Shown here piece after piece: positions 61,509 through 64,000 of a stretch of DNA of 64,000 bases. Under the pieces are notes generated by a model, which saw only the letters and a program-made list of their open reading frames with translations, was not told the origin of the DNA and did not search any database. Position 1 is the stretch's first letter. Each line of letters starts with the position of its first letter. The stretch is from Paramecium sonneborni (lineage: Eukaryota; Ciliophora; Oligohymenophorea; Peniculida; Parameciidae): the NCBI GenBank assembly GCA_905182985.1, contig CAJJDN010000031.1, positions 582,840-646,839 of the forward strand, in the 5' to 3' direction. The position numbers and the translations under genes were made by a program.

Positions 61509-62414
61509 TCATATTTTAAATTCTTTTGAGATTAAAACAAATGTTAGTACTTTTATTTAATTGATTAATGGTACAGTAGATGCTAGTTTAAAGCTTAATT
61601 ATTGTAAATGTCTAATCAATTATCCTTATGTTGAGTTTATTTTGATTTTGATTTTATTGACTGCTTCATTTTTTATTATATACTATATAAATTCTGTGAC
61701 AAGATTTAAAAAGTTACCATTTTTTCTATGCCATTTAGCCACATACATTTTATTAATAATACTTTCTTTATCTTATAATTCTCCAAAAACAGTATATAAG
61801 CAAAAACCCATATGACACTTATGAAACTTATTTTACACTTGATATATAGAAATAAAAGTTCTCCCTTACTTAGACATTTCAACATAAATATCTTATTCAT
61901 CAAATAATTTGATAGCTACTTAACCAATTGTACGAGAGTTTTATTTAAACTTTTATTCCTCTGTCAACTCTCCTATTTAACGTTTAAGATTTTCTATTAT
62001 AGCAGAACCTCTACTGTTATAACTATCAAGAAAACGGGATGATTGCTTCATATGAGATTCTGAAAGAGGTTAAATATTTCTTACACCTGTCCAACTTTAA
62101 CTTGAACCTGTAACTTTCCACCAATCTAAAGTATGTTGCTTGTTCTTTTAAGTTACATTAGAATCCTCTTCTGCTTATTTGACAGAATTCAAAATAGAGT
62201 GGAATGAGTCAAATAAATAATAAACATCAGTTTCTTAGTTGATCATATCAATAAATGCAGGTATAATTGTAGATGCAACATCCTTTCCAATCTACGCAAT
62301 TTGAAATTTACTTGGTACTTATTTAGGCTATGAAGAATACTATAATTGAAGTTGCTATGATTAATGTACTTATTATATATTCTTGCGTACAGAATCATAC
62401 CTTTTTTATTACAT
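61509..62414 (-). CDS. 301-aa protein of unknown function
   Basis: A single intronless frame, ATG at 62412-62414, TGA at 61509-61511. The N-terminal 40 residues are Gln/Ser-rich (MQQKRYDSVRKNIQQVH). The middle contains VPSKFQIAQIGKDVASTIIPAFIDMINQETDVYYLFDSFHSILNSV, LDWWKVTGSSQSWTGVRNIQP and a helical segment ending with EMSK; the last 90 residues are less regular. No membrane segment or known motif. I do not recognise a family. The C-terminal third is rich in Lys, Ile and Asn, so the true end might be earlier if an unseen intron shifts the frame. Confidence 0.65.
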
Positions 62415-62949
62415 TATTTATAAAAATGATTAAATTCATATTTATTTCATTATTTTTTAAACTATTATCATTATGTCATAAAAAACTTTAAATAATCACA
62501 ATTTTCATCTATCAGAATCAATTTTACAAATACAACCCTTTAAAAAAACTATTTTTTCTATTTAATTATTTTTTATATCTGAAATTTATAACCAAACTTG
62601 ATCAGAAAAAATTGCTTTTCACTCAATATTAAATATTATTTTGATTTTTGCTATTTATTACAAAATTGAATCACCTAATCAAAGATGAGTTATTTAGATA
62701 TAAAAAAGGAAAAAATTGTATCATACAAAAAAAATAAGTAATATCACTAGAACAGATGGAAGAAACTCACAAACAATTTAGAATAAAATCAATGTAAATA
62801 AATTAGGTTTCTGATTTTTTTTATTAATTAAATTTTCAATAAAAACAGTTGAATTAATTAGAATTAAAATGACTTGTTTATAAAATGATATATTAAAAAA
62901 GATATGGGCTGAAAATAATATTAATTTTCTTTATTTTATTCAATATTTA
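62415..62949. other. 535-bp AT-rich intergenic region
   Basis: Upstream of the 301-aa protein gene. Nothing supported. Confidence 0.35.
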
Positions 62950-63320
62950 AATGCACAGTGGAAAAATTGATTTTTAATTTTTCTTGATTGCTCATTTCAA
63001 ATGATTATTGTTCTTCTTTATTTATTAAAATAAGGCTTGAAAATAGTATTAATTATACCAAAGATTTAAATACTATCATCCATATTTCAAAAGTATAATT
63101 CTAAATTGCAGTAAATGAAAAATAATTATTACACACAAAGAAATGGAAGATCTCATAACTGATACTTAATTTTAAATATTGCTTTGTTACTTAATTCGCA
63201 TTCTTCTTTTCCATTTTAGTTTATTTCACATTAAAAAGTTTCCCGATCATATTTCATTCTCTCAGTGTAAAATTTAAAAAAAAGCCATATAATTAACTTC
63301 ACACAGCTACTGATAATAAA
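62950..63320 (-). pseudogene. Possible degenerate copy of the adjacent small membrane protein gene
   Basis: The segment around 62978-63040 aligns with the 3' part of the intact gene (63510-63570): both share the tail pattern EEQ(Q)SxE...NQE, and the DNA strings TTCTTGATTG, ATTTCA and GATGATTATT/ATGATTATTG recur in the same order. Further 5' the resemblance fades, frames are broken by TGA and no hydrophobic helices remain. It reads as a duplicated and decaying copy, about 530 bp away in the same orientation. Confidence 0.4.
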
Positions 63321-63472
63321 TTTATATGTTTAATTGTGTTTTTCTTAGAATTTGTTATATTGAGTGATAGCAACATTATTTTTTTTAAATATAATTTTTA
63401 TGGAATAGTGAGGGACTTTAAAGATATATGTAAAAAAAATTATATTACTTAAAATTAATTTATTCTATATTT

Positions 63473-63946
63473 TCATTGCATTGTATATTACTTAATTTCT
63501 ACAGCTTTCAATAATTCTTGATTGATTATTTCAGATGATTATTCTTCTTTTTATCTTTATCCAATTTTTGGAAAAATATTTGAAAGTAAAATTAAAAATG
63601 CACTCACAAATTAAGTCAAGATCACCCACCAGTTAACATTAGAATTGATTAATATAAAAGCTATTACTACTAATGGTATAGAAGAAATCATAACTAAAAC
63701 CAGAGACACTAAGCTGAGAGTCTTTTCATTTAAAGGTAAATTTGTTTGTTATAATATTATTGTTATTATTGATATTCCTATTAGTACAATAGCAATTATT
63801 GTTATAGGGAAAGCAGCTAAAATTGTATTACATAAATGTATATCCTCACATTCAGAGGGGATTATTTTTTCGTTAATCATTACTTCACCTCCTAATAAGC
63901 ATACTTAAGTCCCATTATACTTTATTTAGCATTGTAGAGTTTCCAT
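63473..63946 (-). CDS. Small multi-spanning membrane protein
   Basis: 157 aa, intronless. ATG 63944-63946, TGA 63473-63475. After a polar N-terminus with four Cys (METLQCQIKYNGTQVCLLGG), there are three clear hydrophobic helices: ILAAFPITIIAIVLIGISII, LVSLVLVMISSIPLVVIAFIL and VNWWVILTQFVSAFLILLSNIF. The C-terminus is a short cytosolic-type tail rich in Lys, Gln and Glu. I cannot name a family. An internal ATG at about 63880 would give a shorter form with the same helices. It is the last gene in the window. Confidence 0.7.
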
Positions 63947-64000
63947 ACTAAATTCTTTTGTATAAGTTAAGTAATTTTAAAACAGCAATATAATTAACAC

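Noticed and set aside
61561..61815. Plus-strand frame with two hydrophobic stretches
   Set aside because: It has no ATG in a sensible place and lies opposite the continuous 301-codon minus-strand gene at 61509-62414.
1..64000. CRISPR arrays, insertion sequences, telomeric repeats, rRNA
   Set aside because: None seen. No direct repeat arrays with spacers, no telomeric C4A2/C3A3-like runs and no transposase gene.

Overview
The window reads as macronuclear DNA of a Paramecium species, or a very close ciliate relative. It is extremely AT-rich. TAA and TAG occur throughout conserved genes where glutamine is expected, and only TGA ends reading frames. Genes are interrupted by introns of about 19-43 nt, most of them 22-30 nt (GTA...TAG, sometimes AAG, CAG or GAG). 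The content is also ciliate-specific: trichocyst matrix proteins, a Paramecium-type cysteine-rich surface protein, SF-assemblin and outer-arm dynein docking proteins. All coding calls use the ciliate code (TAA/TAG = Gln). With that code and the introns listed, nearly every gene closes in one frame from ATG to TGA.

Layout. 0.4-10.4 kb, minus strand: Aquarius-type spliceosomal helicase, a small basic protein, TATA-binding protein, ribosomal protein P0, and an IQ+MORN protein. 10.4-12.6 kb: no intact gene, with degenerate coding-like pieces. 12.6-18.1 kb, plus strand: a 1,794-aa soluble-type adenylyl cyclase with a PH-like region. 19-25.9 kb: cathepsin-L-like protease, coiled-coil protein, unknown protein, eIF3e, NT-C2 coiled-coil protein. 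26-31 kb, minus strand: surface-antigen-like protein of 1,675 aa. 31.3-39.8 kb: cyclic-nucleotide-binding protein, TPR protein, CXC (tesmin/LIN54) protein, tRNA-Met, B-box/WD40 protein, mL45/Tim44-like protein, and cyclic-nucleotide phosphodiesterase. 39.8-42.5 kb: decayed coding DNA. 42.5-47.6 kb, plus strand: Cache receptor-like membrane protein, two adjacent trichocyst matrix protein genes, and a collapsed ABCG transporter. 47.6-57.6 kb: a very compact run (coiled-coil proteins, PGP-type HAD phosphatase, J-protein, MORN protein, SF-assemblin, ODA docking complex protein, MFSD1-like transporter). 57.7-64 kb, minus strand: long coiled-coil protein, TRAPPC1/Bet5, an unknown protein, and a small multi-spanning membrane protein beside a possible decayed copy.

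Three parts of a cyclic-nucleotide pathway lie within 27 kb: a cyclase, a CNB-domain protein and a phosphodiesterase. They are on both strands with unrelated genes between them, so this is proximity rather than an operon. The cyclase is the most distinctive gene. Its two cyclase domains and ATPase are joined to a PH-like region and a C-terminal beta-rich region. The compactness is also notable: one pair of genes overlaps by stop/start codon, and one divergent pair has 11 bp between start codons.

Limits: all translation was by eye. Intron borders are inferred from GT-AG and frame continuity. Because only one stop codon exists, random open frames of 60-100 codons are expected here, so isolated open frames were not accepted without composition or homology support.
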